From: Robertmurraya massiliosenegalensis JC6 | Lineage (GTDB): Bacteria; Bacillota; Bacilli; Bacillales; Cytobacillaceae | Length of the DNA: 44,809 nucleotides | Reading direction: 5' to 3' | Assembly (NCBI RefSeq): GCF_000311725.1 | Contig: NZ_HE978511.1 | Location: 27,089 to 71,897, forward strand | Shown: positions 34,112 to 41,967 of the stretch, piece after piece | Numbering within the stretch: the first letter of the stretch is position 1 | Layout of the letters: each line of letters opens with the position of its first letter | Translations under genes and position numbers: made by a program | Notes under the pieces: generated by a model | Told to the model about the DNA's origin: nothing | Databases searched by the model: none | What the model saw: the letters and a program-made list of their open reading frames with translations, nothing else

Positions 34112-34148
34112 AATAAAAAAACAAGGTGGGCTCTTCGTCCCACCTTGT
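34112..34148 (-). terminator. Terminator of the DsrE-YedE-TusA operon
   Basis: A perfect stem ACAAGGTGGG / CCCACCTTGT is followed by TTTTTTTATT on the minus strand. It begins two bases past the TAG at 34150. It therefore fits the full-length, UGA-containing frame and not an early stop at 34342. Confidence 0.92.
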
Positions 34149-34149
34149 C

Positions 34150-34395
34150 CTACTTTACCACTTTTATATAAAAGTAAATATCTTGTCCATCCTTTTCCGG
34201 CTCTTCGACTAGTTCATATCCATGTTTAACAGCTTCTTCAGGAACACTGCGGAAGGATTGAGGACAATCCGCAATGACCTCCAGCACTTCTCCGATTCTC
34301 ATGGTTTTCAGCGCATCCAGCGCATAAATGACTGGGTATGGTCAAGGCTCACCGCGAATATCTAAAGTATAGTCAATTTCTAACTCTTGAGACAT
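34150..34395 (-). CDS. TusA/SirA-like sulfurtransferase-fold protein, candidate selenoprotein with in-frame UGA
   Basis: 81 residues if UGA is read as an amino acid. The ATG at 34395 follows AAGGAGGGG and lies 3 bases after the YedE-family stop. The start MSQELEIDYTLDIRGEP-U-PYPVIYALDALKTM matches the TusA/SirA/YedF signature LDxRGxxCPxP. The catalytic Cys is codon 18, a TGA at 34344-34342. All else is intact: RIGEVLEVIADCPQSFRSVP, then the usual strand and tail, a TAG and a terminator. A SECIS-like hairpin follows the UGA. SirA-like selenoproteins with U in this place are known in other bacteria. The neighbours are YedE- and YedF/DsrE-type selenium/sulfur genes. The alternative is a Cys-to-stop mutation. 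Confidence 0.8.
34306..34328 (-). promoter_or_regulatory. Candidate bacterial SECIS element
   Basis: The minus-strand RNA 13 bases after the UGA folds as UUU-(AU)-GCGC-[UGGAU]-GCGC-(UG)-AAA: a 4-bp GC stem capped by a 5-base loop with two guanines, and a lower 3-bp AU stem across a 2x2 internal loop. The apical loop begins 22 bases after the UGA. This fits the bacterial rule (loop 16-37 bases from UGA, G among the first two loop bases) and resembles E. coli fdhF, whose GGUC loop is similarly placed. It was folded by eye only. Confidence 0.6.
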
Positions 34396-34398
34396 GAA

Positions 34399-35631
34399 TT
34401 ACCCCTCCTTTACGACAATATGCTTTGTTTGTTCTTGTTTGATCCCTTTGCCATAACGGAAGCGTTTTTCCCACCAGTTAGAGAACAAGAACCAGAGTAC
34501 TAGCATCGCTAATGTGCCAAAAAGGGCTCCAGTTGCTCCCCACTCATTGATTAAATTGACCCGTGGCCATCCAGCAGCCAGTGCGTTGAAGATGCCAAGG
34601 TGATCCCAGCCGTAAGATAGTATCGTAGCACCGACAATATTCCCCGCTCCGACAACGAAGAATAGCACTTGTCCTTCCATAGCACGATACATCATTCCAG
34701 TTTCACAACCACCAGCAAGAACAATTCCGAAACCAAATAAAAGTCCCCCAATCACCGTACTTGGTGCAGCCATTTTGATAATTTGGGCAGAACCTGTTTG
34801 GATAAAAATGAACGTAATCACAACACTCACCATCATTCCTACTGCAATCGCCTTTGACATTACGGCACGCCCGCTAATCCATAGATCACGGAAAGCGGAT
34901 GTGAAACAAATTTGGCCACGTTCAATTAAAATACCAAATAATGCCCCAGCAAGTGCGCCCACCGCAAGAAGAACCTTTCCAGTAGCTAGGAAATAAATAA
35001 TAATTGCTCCATACAAGATAGCTACGCTCCACCCTAAGATGGGCTGGATATTGGATTGTTTAACGTGATTCTTTCTAATCACTTTTTTTCCCTTATTGCT
35101 TTGTAAGTTCGGCTTTCCCAGCCACCATTTCGTATTAACGACTTTTACACCAAAGTATGTTCCAATCGCTGTCATGACCATAAAAATCCAAGCATGGAAG
35201 GAAAACTGAGGAACTCCTGTGAAGAAGGCAGCTAAATTACATCCCATTGCCAGCCTTGCGCCAAAGCCTGCGATAATCCCACCAATAAAGCCTTGTACAA
35301 GACGACGTTTTTGCTTAGGCATACGGATTTTAAAACTACCACTTAACAAAATCATCATCAATGCTCCAACAAGCATTCCGATCACTATCCAACCATCTGT
35401 ACGGTTAATAGGCGAGCCATTTAGTCCGATTAACTCAAAATAGGCCCATTCAGATACATCAACTCCGAACAACTGCAGAACATGTCCTCCTAATCTAGTA
35501 AACTCTCCTGTGACTGCCCATACAGTTCCGGTTATACCAAAATACAGTGCACTTAGTAATCCTGCAATTCCAATCGCAAAATAGGGATTCCAGTATTGTT
35601 TGAATATCTTGTTGTATAGATTCATTTTCAT
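34399..35631 (-). CDS. yedE: YeeE/YedE-family transporter (selenium/thiosulfate type)
   Basis: 410 residues with ~10 membrane helices in two pseudo-repeats (Sulf_transp, PF04143). Conserved cysteines lie in GARLAMGCNLAAFFTG (C131), ERGQICFTSAFRD (C242) and LAGGCETGMMYRAMEG (C309), as in thiosulfate importers of the YeeE/TsuA group and in YedE (FdhT), linked to selenium metabolism. AAGGAG precedes an ATG, with a second ATG two codons on. It lies between a DsrE-like gene and a TusA-like gene; in other bacteria these two domains are often fused as YedF beside yedE. The cargo, selenium or sulfur species, is not decided by sequence. Confidence 0.9.
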   Translation of the reverse strand: MKMNLYNKIFKQYWNPYFAIGIAGLLSALYFGITGTVWAVTGEFTRLGGHVLQLFGVDVSEWAYFELIGLNGSPINRTDGWIVIGMLVGALMMILLSGSFKIRMPKQKRRLVQGFIGGIIAGFGARLAMGCNLAAFFTGVPQFSFHAWIFMVMTAIGTYFGVKVVNTKWWLGKPNLQSNKGKKVIRKNHVKQSNIQPILGWSVAILYGAIIIYFLATGKVLLAVGALAGALFGILIERGQICFTSAFRDLWISGRAVMSKAIAVGMMVSVVITFIFIQTGSAQIIKMAAPSTVIGGLLFGFGIVLAGGCETGMMYRAMEGQVLFFVVGAGNIVGATILSYGWDHLGIFNALAAGWPRVNLINEWGATGALFGTLAMLVLWFLFSNWWEKRFRYGKGIKQEQTKHIVVKEG

Positions 35632-35655
35632 GTTTCTCCTTTTAAAAAGACTTAA

Positions 35656-35994
35656 TTATGATAAAGTCAGGACTTCATATTTTGAAGCTAATTCAATAAA
35701 ATGGGCCATGCTACTGATATTTCCAGCAACAAGCTTCTCCCCTAGCTCATAGTAATCTACACACGTTTTACATGCTAAAATATCGACGCCCTTCTTCTCT
35801 ATTTCAACTAACTGAAGGGATACGAACGAACTTTCGGTTAGTGTAAAAACACCTCTGTTCATACAGAAAATAGCTTTTGGTAGTTTTTCTTTTTGCTTAA
35901 GAATGGCAAAGAACGTTTCTAGTATATTCTCTCCTAGCGCAGGTTCTCCCATCCCGAGCTGATCTGATGATAATAAGATTACTTTGTTTTCCAT
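35656..35994 (-). CDS. DsrE-like protein resembling the C-terminal domain of YedF
   Basis: 112 residues. VILLSSDQLGMGEPALGENILETFF opens the DsrE/DsrF-like fold. AIFCMNRGVFTLTE and the Cys pair in VDILACKTCVDYYELGEKLVAGNISSM (C75, C78) match the second half of YedF (selenium metabolism protein). The protein probably binds a sulfane-sulfur or selenium group on cysteine and passes it to the TusA-like partner. ATG with AGGAGAGGG. First gene of the operon, 24 bases from yedE. Confidence 0.85.
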   Translation of the reverse strand: MENKVILLSSDQLGMGEPALGENILETFFAILKQKEKLPKAIFCMNRGVFTLTESSFVSLQLVEIEKKGVDILACKTCVDYYELGEKLVAGNISSMAHFIELASKYEVLTLS

Positions 35995-36178
35995 GTTATC
36001 CCTCTCCTTGGATGATTTCTATGCCGATGATAAAAATTCTATTCCTTTATACGTTGATCCTCACATTCTCAAATTCTAACATTCATAAATCCGATTGTTT
36101 CATTCAAAATTCAAATAGAATCGATAGATATGTATCTGTTTTATCAATAGATAATAAATTGACTAATTAAATATTCAG

Positions 36179-36200
36179 TTTGACAAATATACTTGTCAAA
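36179..36200. promoter_or_regulatory. Operator-like inverted repeat on the XRE promoter
   Basis: Arms TTTGACAA and TTGTCAAA are perfectly complementary and separated by 6 bases. The right arm contains the -35 box, so a dimeric regulator, probably the XRE protein encoded next, could repress its own transcription. Confidence 0.65.
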
Positions 36201-36221
36201 TTGAAAAAGATACCTTACAAT
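36193..36221 (+). promoter_or_regulatory. SigA-type promoter of the XRE-DUF3169 operon
   Basis: -35 TTGTCA (36193-36198), a 17-base spacer, -10 TACAAT (36216-36221), and then the AGGTGAGG ribosome site and ATG at 36241. Confidence 0.75.
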
Positions 36222-36240
36222 AGCCATATGAGGTGAGGAA

Positions 36241-36444
36241 ATGAAAACAAGGTTGAAGGAGCTTCGTGCACGAGATGGACTTAATCAAACAGAACTTGCC
36301 AAACTTGCCAAAATATCACGGCAAACAGTTAGTCTTATCGAACGTGAGGAATTTGTTCCATCATTATTAATCGCAGTTCGAATAGCAAAGATTTTCGATG
36401 AATCAATAGAGAATATTTTCTTTTTCGAGGAGGATGAATTGTGA
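36241..36444 (+). CDS. XRE-family helix-turn-helix regulator
   Basis: 67 residues. An almost pure XRE domain: RLKELRARDGLNQTELAKLAKISRQTVSLIEREEFVPSLLIAVRIAKIFDESIENIF. This is the small YozG-like type that usually sits beside a membrane protein gene. It is likely autoregulatory through the 36179-36200 palindrome. Its stop overlaps the GTG start of the DUF3169 gene (GTGA), so the two are translated together. Confidence 0.92.
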   Translation: MKTRLKELRARDGLNQTELAKLAKISRQTVSLIEREEFVPSLLIAVRIAKIFDESIENIFFFEEDEL

Positions 36445-37124
36445 AAAAAACAATTGGACAGATGTTAGCAGGTGCCGCAGTCGGATTTATTTTGATGTAT
36501 ATATTGCTTGATTTTCAGCTGGATGTAAACATTCCATTTATGTCCACTGAATTAATGATTATTTTCATGGTGATTACCATTTTATTAATTCTTTTTAGTT
36601 TGAGTGGTTATGTCAGAATGAAGAGAATGAATAAGAAGGAGTTGTCTGGGGAGGAAGAAGACAACCGTGAAGAACAACAATATCGAACATATTGTGATAT
36701 CTCTTTTGCTATCAACACCGCTCTGTATTTCTCTATCTTGACGTTAGCCATTGTAGCAGTGACAGAACAACATAATGCATTTATTTTCATAACCCTTGCT
36801 CTTTCTTTATTGTGCATGATACTAAATTTTGTCTACTTAGAAATGGTAAATAAAATTTCACCTGAACGAAATCTCCCTTCTGTAAACGATAAACAGTACG
36901 CAAAGAAGTTATTGGAAATGAGTGATGAAGGCGAACGACATGTTATGCTTCAAGGTTTATATGGGGCATTCACAAGTATGAACGCTCTATTATTATTCGC
37001 GCTGTTTTTAATGATTGCCTACTCTGTAATCACAGGCGTCTCACAATTATTTGGGATTTTTATTATCGTGTTCATTTTAGTCGTTTCAAATTTACAGTAC
37101 GTGCTAAAGATTCGTAACAAATAG
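36441..37124 (+). CDS. DUF3169-family membrane protein
   Basis: 227 residues, GTG start with GGAGG 7 bases upstream. Six hydrophobic helices in pairs: residues ~8-26, 35-57, 90-107, 113-133, 180-200 and 205-220. An acidic loop, KKELSGEEEDNREEQQYRTY, lies after helix 2 and a conserved-looking MVNKISPERNLP segment after helix 4. DUF3169 proteins are uncharacterised but typically paired with small XRE regulators, as here. A role in envelope stress or peptide resistance is conjecture. Confidence 0.85.
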   Translation: MKKTIGQMLAGAAVGFILMYILLDFQLDVNIPFMSTELMIIFMVITILLILFSLSGYVRMKRMNKKELSGEEEDNREEQQYRTYCDISFAINTALYFSILTLAIVAVTEQHNAFIFITLALSLLCMILNFVYLEMVNKISPERNLPSVNDKQYAKKLLEMSDEGERHVMLQGLYGAFTSMNALLLFALFLMIAYSVITGVSQLFGIFIIVFILVVSNLQYVLKIRNK

Positions 37125-37167
37125 AAATCATTAAACGGCTGATCATTTCCTAAACAGGGATAAATTT

Positions 37168-37204
37168 GGAGAGTCAAATAACATATTGACTCTCCTTCTT
37201 TTAT
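37168..37204 (+). terminator. Terminator of the XRE-DUF3169 operon
   Basis: GGAGAGTCAA pairs with TTGACTCTCC around an 8-base loop, followed by TTCTTTTAT. Confidence 0.85.
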
Positions 37205-37243
37205 ACCTCCCTACACATTTATTGCAAATTTGCTATAAAATAC

Positions 37244-37281
37244 GAAGGCTGCTATCCCAATTGAGATAACAGCCTTTCTTC
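37244..37281. terminator. Terminator for the 37289 gene
   Basis: AAGGCTGCTATC pairs with GATAACAGCCTT (one wobble or mismatch). It is close to the minus-strand stop at 37289 and has T-rich flanks on both strands. Confidence 0.7.
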
Positions 37282-37288
37282 CAAAAAT

Positions 37289-38968
37289 TTATTCCAATCC
37301 TTCAATCACAACTTCTTTCGCTGGCATAAACACTTCTCCAGTATCCAAGTAGCGGACATTCACTTTATCGCCTTCCTGCAAGTAGATAACAAATGGACTA
37401 TTTTCAGATGAAATAACATAACTTTTCTTGTTATCTAACAAGAAAGTGATAGTCGTAAAATCGCCAACCTTTTCCTTGTAGACTCGGACGACCGTACCGC
37501 TTACTTGCTTTTCCTCAGCTTTCGAAGTTCCATCCACACTTCCACCGCCTCGTTGCAATGCTGTTTTATACAGCTTTAATGCTTCATTTGGTGTATTCGC
37601 ATATACCGAAATTTCAGGGTTTGCAGCGGACACAATAAAATAATTTTGTAAGAACCCGTTTGAATCAAGTACTGGGGTCAACCAACTGGCCTCTCCATAA
37701 AAATTATATAGGACCGGCATTTCGCCATTCCATTTCTTTTCAATAAATCGCTTATCAATAATTTGTAGAGCACCTTGTGAATCCATATAGGATTGTTCAA
37801 GATCACCGGTATAATAAGTAGCTTCACCTGTTCTAGAATTCGTAAGGGAGTAGCCAAGCATTGAGTCTACACCTTCTTTAGGACTTGTAAAATCAGTGAA
37901 GTAATACATTTCCCCATTTTCATCAAAAATCGGGCTCACATTTGCCTCTGTCCCTTCATCAGAAGGAAGTTTGACATCTCTTTTGCCAAATTTACTATTC
38001 CAAAAACCATGAATATAATTACCATAGTAACTATTTTGTAAGCTGACGACTTCTGGTGAAACGGCCCCATCAATAAAAGCTGGAATTTCTGATAATGAAT
38101 AGTTGCTAGCTTGCCCTGTTTTCGGATCTACCATAACAATTCCCTGCACATCAAAACCATTGCGTCCAGAGATGAATTGACCATAAGAACGAATATAAAA
38201 TGGCTTTCCTTCTTCATCAATTTCTAATTGTACATCCCCATAGAAAATGTAATTTGGATACTTCATCCGAATATGGCGTTCTAAATTCTTATGAAAATAC
38301 GAGGATGGTGTGTATTCCATTTCTGCTTTCATAAATTTTGGATTATCACTTGAGTCAGTCGCACTAATCGTGAAATAACCTGGTGTCGTATCTCCATTCA
38401 TCCATTTGAAGAAACCAGAAAATTCAACAGGTGCAATATAAACATAATTTCCATCAACTTTTTGAATTTGTAAGTTCCCAAGTTCATAATAGCTCGTGTT
38501 TGGTACTTGGCCAAAAGCTTTCTTCATTTTATTACGCGCAAATTTTGGTGGGACACTTGCTGGTGTTTCTGTCTCATCAAATGTTTCTATTTCAGTTTTT
38601 TCGTTCATCTTTGCAATCTCATATTTGTCGTCAGCATTAAACAAGAATGCGGATAAGAACACTGCACCAACAACTAAACTTCCAAGGAATAATACTCCTT
38701 TAATCATTCTTTCCTTACCTGAAGCAAGAAGCGTCCCCAAAAGGGTAACAGGAATCGCTAATCCCCATAAAGACGTAAAGTTTCGGTCTAGATTTGTCAG
38801 ATAATAGAAGGCAAAAATAGCCATGATAATAAAAATTATTGCGATAATAAGCAGTTTCGTTTTTGATTTCTTTTCTTCTTTTTTATTCGTTTTTTTACTC
38901 GTAAAGGGAATTAGCACTAGTGCAGAAGCTAATCCAGCGATTAGTGAAAACAGATAGATATTACTCAT
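37289..38968 (-). CDS. Large membrane-anchored protein of unknown function
   Basis: 559 residues from the ATG at 38968, 9 bases after AGGAGG; the frame extends upstream without a site. Four hydrophobic helices lie in the first ~120 residues (5-24, 40-58, 66-84 and 91-108). A long soluble part, presumably extracytoplasmic, contains repeating beta-rich segments: YVYIAPVEFSGFFKWMNGDTTPGYF, GVDSMLGYSLTNSRTGEATYY, NFYGEASWLTPVLDSNGFLQNYFIV. A final small domain, SGTVVRVYKEKVGDFTTITFLL, resembles an OB-like strand set. I know similar hypothetical proteins only from Bacillaceae. Function unknown. Confidence 0.75.
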   Translation of the reverse strand: MSNIYLFSLIAGLASALVLIPFTSKKTNKKEEKKSKTKLLIIAIIFIIMAIFAFYYLTNLDRNFTSLWGLAIPVTLLGTLLASGKERMIKGVLFLGSLVVGAVFLSAFLFNADDKYEIAKMNEKTEIETFDETETPASVPPKFARNKMKKAFGQVPNTSYYELGNLQIQKVDGNYVYIAPVEFSGFFKWMNGDTTPGYFTISATDSSDNPKFMKAEMEYTPSSYFHKNLERHIRMKYPNYIFYGDVQLEIDEEGKPFYIRSYGQFISGRNGFDVQGIVMVDPKTGQASNYSLSEIPAFIDGAVSPEVVSLQNSYYGNYIHGFWNSKFGKRDVKLPSDEGTEANVSPIFDENGEMYYFTDFTSPKEGVDSMLGYSLTNSRTGEATYYTGDLEQSYMDSQGALQIIDKRFIEKKWNGEMPVLYNFYGEASWLTPVLDSNGFLQNYFIVSAANPEISVYANTPNEALKLYKTALQRGGGSVDGTSKAEEKQVSGTVVRVYKEKVGDFTTITFLLDNKKSYVISSENSPFVIYLQEGDKVNVRYLDTGEVFMPAKEVVIEGLE

Positions 38969-39166
38969 AAGATATTCCTCCTGTAATGAACCTATATAAG
39001 CTAGTACGGATGATAGATGGATAAGTTTCAAATGAGCAAATTCGTCAGATGATAGCCTAGCTTTAAAAATGGATTAATATGTATTTTTTAAATACTTCTT
39101 TATTACTATAACCTCAAACCAACATAAAAAAAGAATATAAATAGATCTACTCTACATTCCGATTCA

Positions 39167-40108
39167 TTAGACCATTTTTATTAAAAATACTCCAACAAGC
39201 ATAATCATTAAACCTAATATTTGGATGAAAGCAATGGAATTCTTAATCGATTTAAATAATCCAAATTGCTGCACTATAAGACTTCCAGCAATCTGACCGA
39301 AAAGAGCAAGAACTACGGTTTGTCCTGTGCCAATTTGACCAACAAGATAAACATTAATTAATACATATAGTCCACCGATTAATCCTCCAATCCAAACCCA
39401 CCAAGGTGCAGATTGTTTAATAGGTTCCTTCATATTCGTAAATTTGCGTTCTTTAATAACCACTACAATTAATAATGTTAAAGAACCAATAAAGAATGAA
39501 ATAAAAGATGATTGAAAAGGTGATTCAAGAACCACACCTAATTGTCCATTGATTGCTGCTTGGATGGCTACTAACATTCCTGCTCCAATTCCAGCAACAC
39601 GCCATATCCACTGATTTAAATGATTATGTTTGAGCGAAGCTGATTCACGACGATTAAGAATGACTTCCTGTAAAACCACAGCTAAAATAACTCCTAATAA
39701 AACAAAGAAAACACCGAAAATTCTACTCCATTCAAATGGCTGTTTTATCGAGTGAAACCAACCGAAATGATCAATTAACATCCCCATGACAATCATCCCT
39801 AAAATAGGCATTACCGTTGTTTGAACACTTCCTAATTTCGGGAAAAGCAGTATATTGGTCGTTAGAAAAATAACACCACAAATTCCTCCAAACCAAATCC
39901 AAACAGGCTGACTTGTGAACATGCTTAAAGGAATTCCCAATCGTGAACCACTCATGAATGTCGCAATAGCCAAGAAAACTGTCCCGACTAAAAACGATAT
40001 AAATGAAGCTAAAAATGGAGAAACTACAAATTTTCTTAATTGCGAATTAATGGCAGTTTGTGTCGCCAAACCAAATCCAATACCAATACCTAAAAAACCA
40101 GTTAACAT
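39167..40108 (-). CDS. DUF606/YdcZ-type DMT-superfamily transporter (tandem duplicate domains)
   Basis: About 313 residues from the ATG at 40108 (MLTGFLGIGIGFG, AAGGGAAGTGG site); an earlier in-frame start adds a hydrophilic leader that does not fit. The protein is two five-helix DUF606 repeats: GFLGIGIGFGLATQTAINSQL...FFVLLGVILAV and GIGAGMLVAIQAAINGQLGVVLESPFQSSF...LMIMLVGVFLI. The repeated A[T/A]xxAINxQL motif is the family's mark. Single-domain DUF606 proteins usually pair up, so this is a fused form. The substrate is unknown. Confidence 0.88.
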   Translation of the reverse strand: MLTGFLGIGIGFGLATQTAINSQLRKFVVSPFLASFISFLVGTVFLAIATFMSGSRLGIPLSMFTSQPVWIWFGGICGVIFLTTNILLFPKLGSVQTTVMPILGMIVMGMLIDHFGWFHSIKQPFEWSRIFGVFFVLLGVILAVVLQEVILNRRESASLKHNHLNQWIWRVAGIGAGMLVAIQAAINGQLGVVLESPFQSSFISFFIGSLTLLIVVVIKERKFTNMKEPIKQSAPWWVWIGGLIGGLYVLINVYLVGQIGTGQTVVLALFGQIAGSLIVQQFGLFKSIKNSIAFIQILGLMIMLVGVFLIKMV

Positions 40109-40303
40109 CTTTCCACTTCCCTTTTGCCTAAAATACAATGATTCAATGACTTGATTAAGAGCCTCTGACAGAAATTTCTCAGTCACTAGACTCTATTAAA
40201 TACCTGATTGTCCCCAATCAATCCACCAAAATACACCACTTCGGTCCACCAACTCCAAAACGTAACGTAAACATTTACGACAATCTATGTGAAAACAATC
40301 ATT

Positions 40304-40336
40304 AGAAAAGACTGACTCAAATTTTTGTCAGTCTTT
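40304..40336 (-). terminator. Terminator overlapping the pentapeptide gene stop
   Basis: AAGACTGAC pairs with GTCAGTCTT, followed by TTTTCT on the minus strand. The first arm contains the TGA stop codon of the gene ending at 40328. Confidence 0.8.
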
Positions 40337-40963
40337 AATAATTAACCCCAATAGAGTTGCAAATTGTATTGCCTGGAAACTTGAGACCTTACATCCTCTT
40401 AAGTCCTTTATATCAATCGTTAGTTCATCGAATGTTGATGTACTGATATCAATCCCTTTTAAAGAGGTTTCACTGTAATTCGCTCCATCAAGCTGGCATT
40501 CTTGAAATTGAATTTTTTTAAATTTGCAGTTGTAGAAATCTGTTCCCTTTAGGCTACTATTAAGATAAAGTACCTTTTCAAATTTTGAATCTCCAAATAA
40601 TGCAAAATTTAAAACAGAATCAATGATCTTCACATTTCCAAAACGAGAATCAGTAAAGTCTACTCCAACTAGCTTACAATTTCTAAAAATCACTCGATGA
40701 ATAGAAGATTTATTCAATTTCGCATTCGATAAATCACAATTCTCAAAGATCACATCAGTCATATCAATTTGACTAAAATCTGTATTCATAAAACTACCAT
40801 TCTTAAACACCACATCATATAAACGAATCCGATCCGTCTTTTCGTACTCAAAAGTCGCATCCACTACTTCACAGGTTTCTAATTCTAGTTCTTCACTGTT
40901 AAATATGTCATAGAAATTCCTTGACGGTAAATCTGGTGTGATTTTGGGCGCATCAATTTTCAT
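40328..40963 (-). CDS. Qnr-like pentapeptide-repeat protein
   Basis: 211 residues, close to the 214-218 of Qnr proteins. Pentapeptide units of the A(D/N)LXX type run from about residue 35 to 180: FKNGSFMNTDFSQIDMTDVIFENCDLSNAKL, VDFTDSRFGNVKI, LKGTDFYNCKFKKIQFQECQLDGANY. The end, IDIKDLRGCKVSSFQAIQFATLLGLIIKD, parallels the Qnr C-terminal dimerisation helix. Such right-handed beta-helices mimic DNA and shield gyrase from quinolones or toxins. Chromosomal Qnr-like genes occur in other Gram-positives. Resistance cannot be assumed from sequence. Confidence 0.8.
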   Translation of the reverse strand: MKIDAPKITPDLPSRNFYDIFNSEELELETCEVVDATFEYEKTDRIRLYDVVFKNGSFMNTDFSQIDMTDVIFENCDLSNAKLNKSSIHRVIFRNCKLVGVDFTDSRFGNVKIIDSVLNFALFGDSKFEKVLYLNSSLKGTDFYNCKFKKIQFQECQLDGANYSETSLKGIDISTSTFDELTIDIKDLRGCKVSSFQAIQFATLLGLIIKD

Positions 40964-40995
40964 ATATTGTATCCTCTTTCCCCACGTTAATCTAT

Positions 40996-41868
40996 TTACT
41001 CTTCAACATTGTGTAGAAATTCATTCACCACGTGTACATATTCTTCCATTTCCTCTAGATATGGCATATGAGCACTTTTTTCAAAGACATGAAATTTGGC
41101 GTTTGGTGTAAGGCTTTTAAAATACGCAGTAGATTCAGGCGTAGCTTCATCAAAACGTCCACATGTATAGAGCGCTGGTATGTCAATATTCTTAAGTTCA
41201 GACGTACAATCAAAGTTTCTTAAATTTCCAGTAACATGAAATTCTGATGGTCCCCACATAATCTTATATACTTCAGGATTTTTAAACTTAGCTCCTTCTT
41301 TTAAGAAGACTGGCATGGGGTCAAGACGGCATACAAATCGTTTATTAAATTCTTTCGTAGCACTACTATATTCCTCTGAATCTGTTGTGCCATTTTTTTC
41401 ACAAACCATTAATGTCTCCTGTACATCTTTGGGCAGAAGCTTTCGATTACGTTCCTGATCTTCTGCCCAAAGTGGAGCACTTAAACATGGACTGGAAAAG
41501 ATGACACTTTCGACTCCTTTAGGTTTAGTTAGTAGATAGGCAGCAGCTAATGTCGTCCCCCATGAATGCCCTAAAATATGTAGTTTATCGAGATGTAGAG
41601 CCTTCCTTATTTGACTTAATTCTTCTACAAAGCGATCAAGATTCCATAGTTCGGGGTTTTTCGGACGATCGGATTTCCCGCAGCCAAGCTGGTCATAAAA
41701 AATAACCGGACGCTCTTCCCCTAATATTCTTAAACCTTGTAAGGAATAGTGGGAAGAGCCCGGTCCGCCATGAAGAATAATAACAGGGATATTTTCTACA
41801 TGACTATTATGAACTTGGTACCAGACTTTCCCACCAGTAACATCTATAAATCCTTCTTCTAAAGACAT
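40996..41868 (-). CDS. Proline iminopeptidase-type alpha/beta hydrolase
   Basis: 290 residues. Oxyanion segment VIILHGGPGSSHYS, nucleophile elbow LHILGHSWGTTLAAAYLL (Ser about 103), late acid in TCGRFDEATP and catalytic His in FEKSAHMPYLEE. The HGGPG plus GHSWG pairing is that of prolyl aminopeptidases and related lactonases of family S33, which free N-terminal proline from peptides. Cytoplasmic; no signal peptide. The start has AGGAGAG. It lies about 30 bases upstream of the Qnr-like gene, perhaps co-transcribed. Confidence 0.9.
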   Translation of the reverse strand: MSLEEGFIDVTGGKVWYQVHNSHVENIPVIILHGGPGSSHYSLQGLRILGEERPVIFYDQLGCGKSDRPKNPELWNLDRFVEELSQIRKALHLDKLHILGHSWGTTLAAAYLLTKPKGVESVIFSSPCLSAPLWAEDQERNRKLLPKDVQETLMVCEKNGTTDSEEYSSATKEFNKRFVCRLDPMPVFLKEGAKFKNPEVYKIMWGPSEFHVTGNLRNFDCTSELKNIDIPALYTCGRFDEATPESTAYFKSLTPNAKFHVFEKSAHMPYLEEMEEYVHVVNEFLHNVEE

Positions 41869-41967
41869 AATTTCTCTCCTTTACATTAGAGCACTCTTGA
41901 TTATTCCTATAAGCACTATAGGGTTATTGTTCCATTATAGCAAATAATTACGGTCGTTATAATGTAG

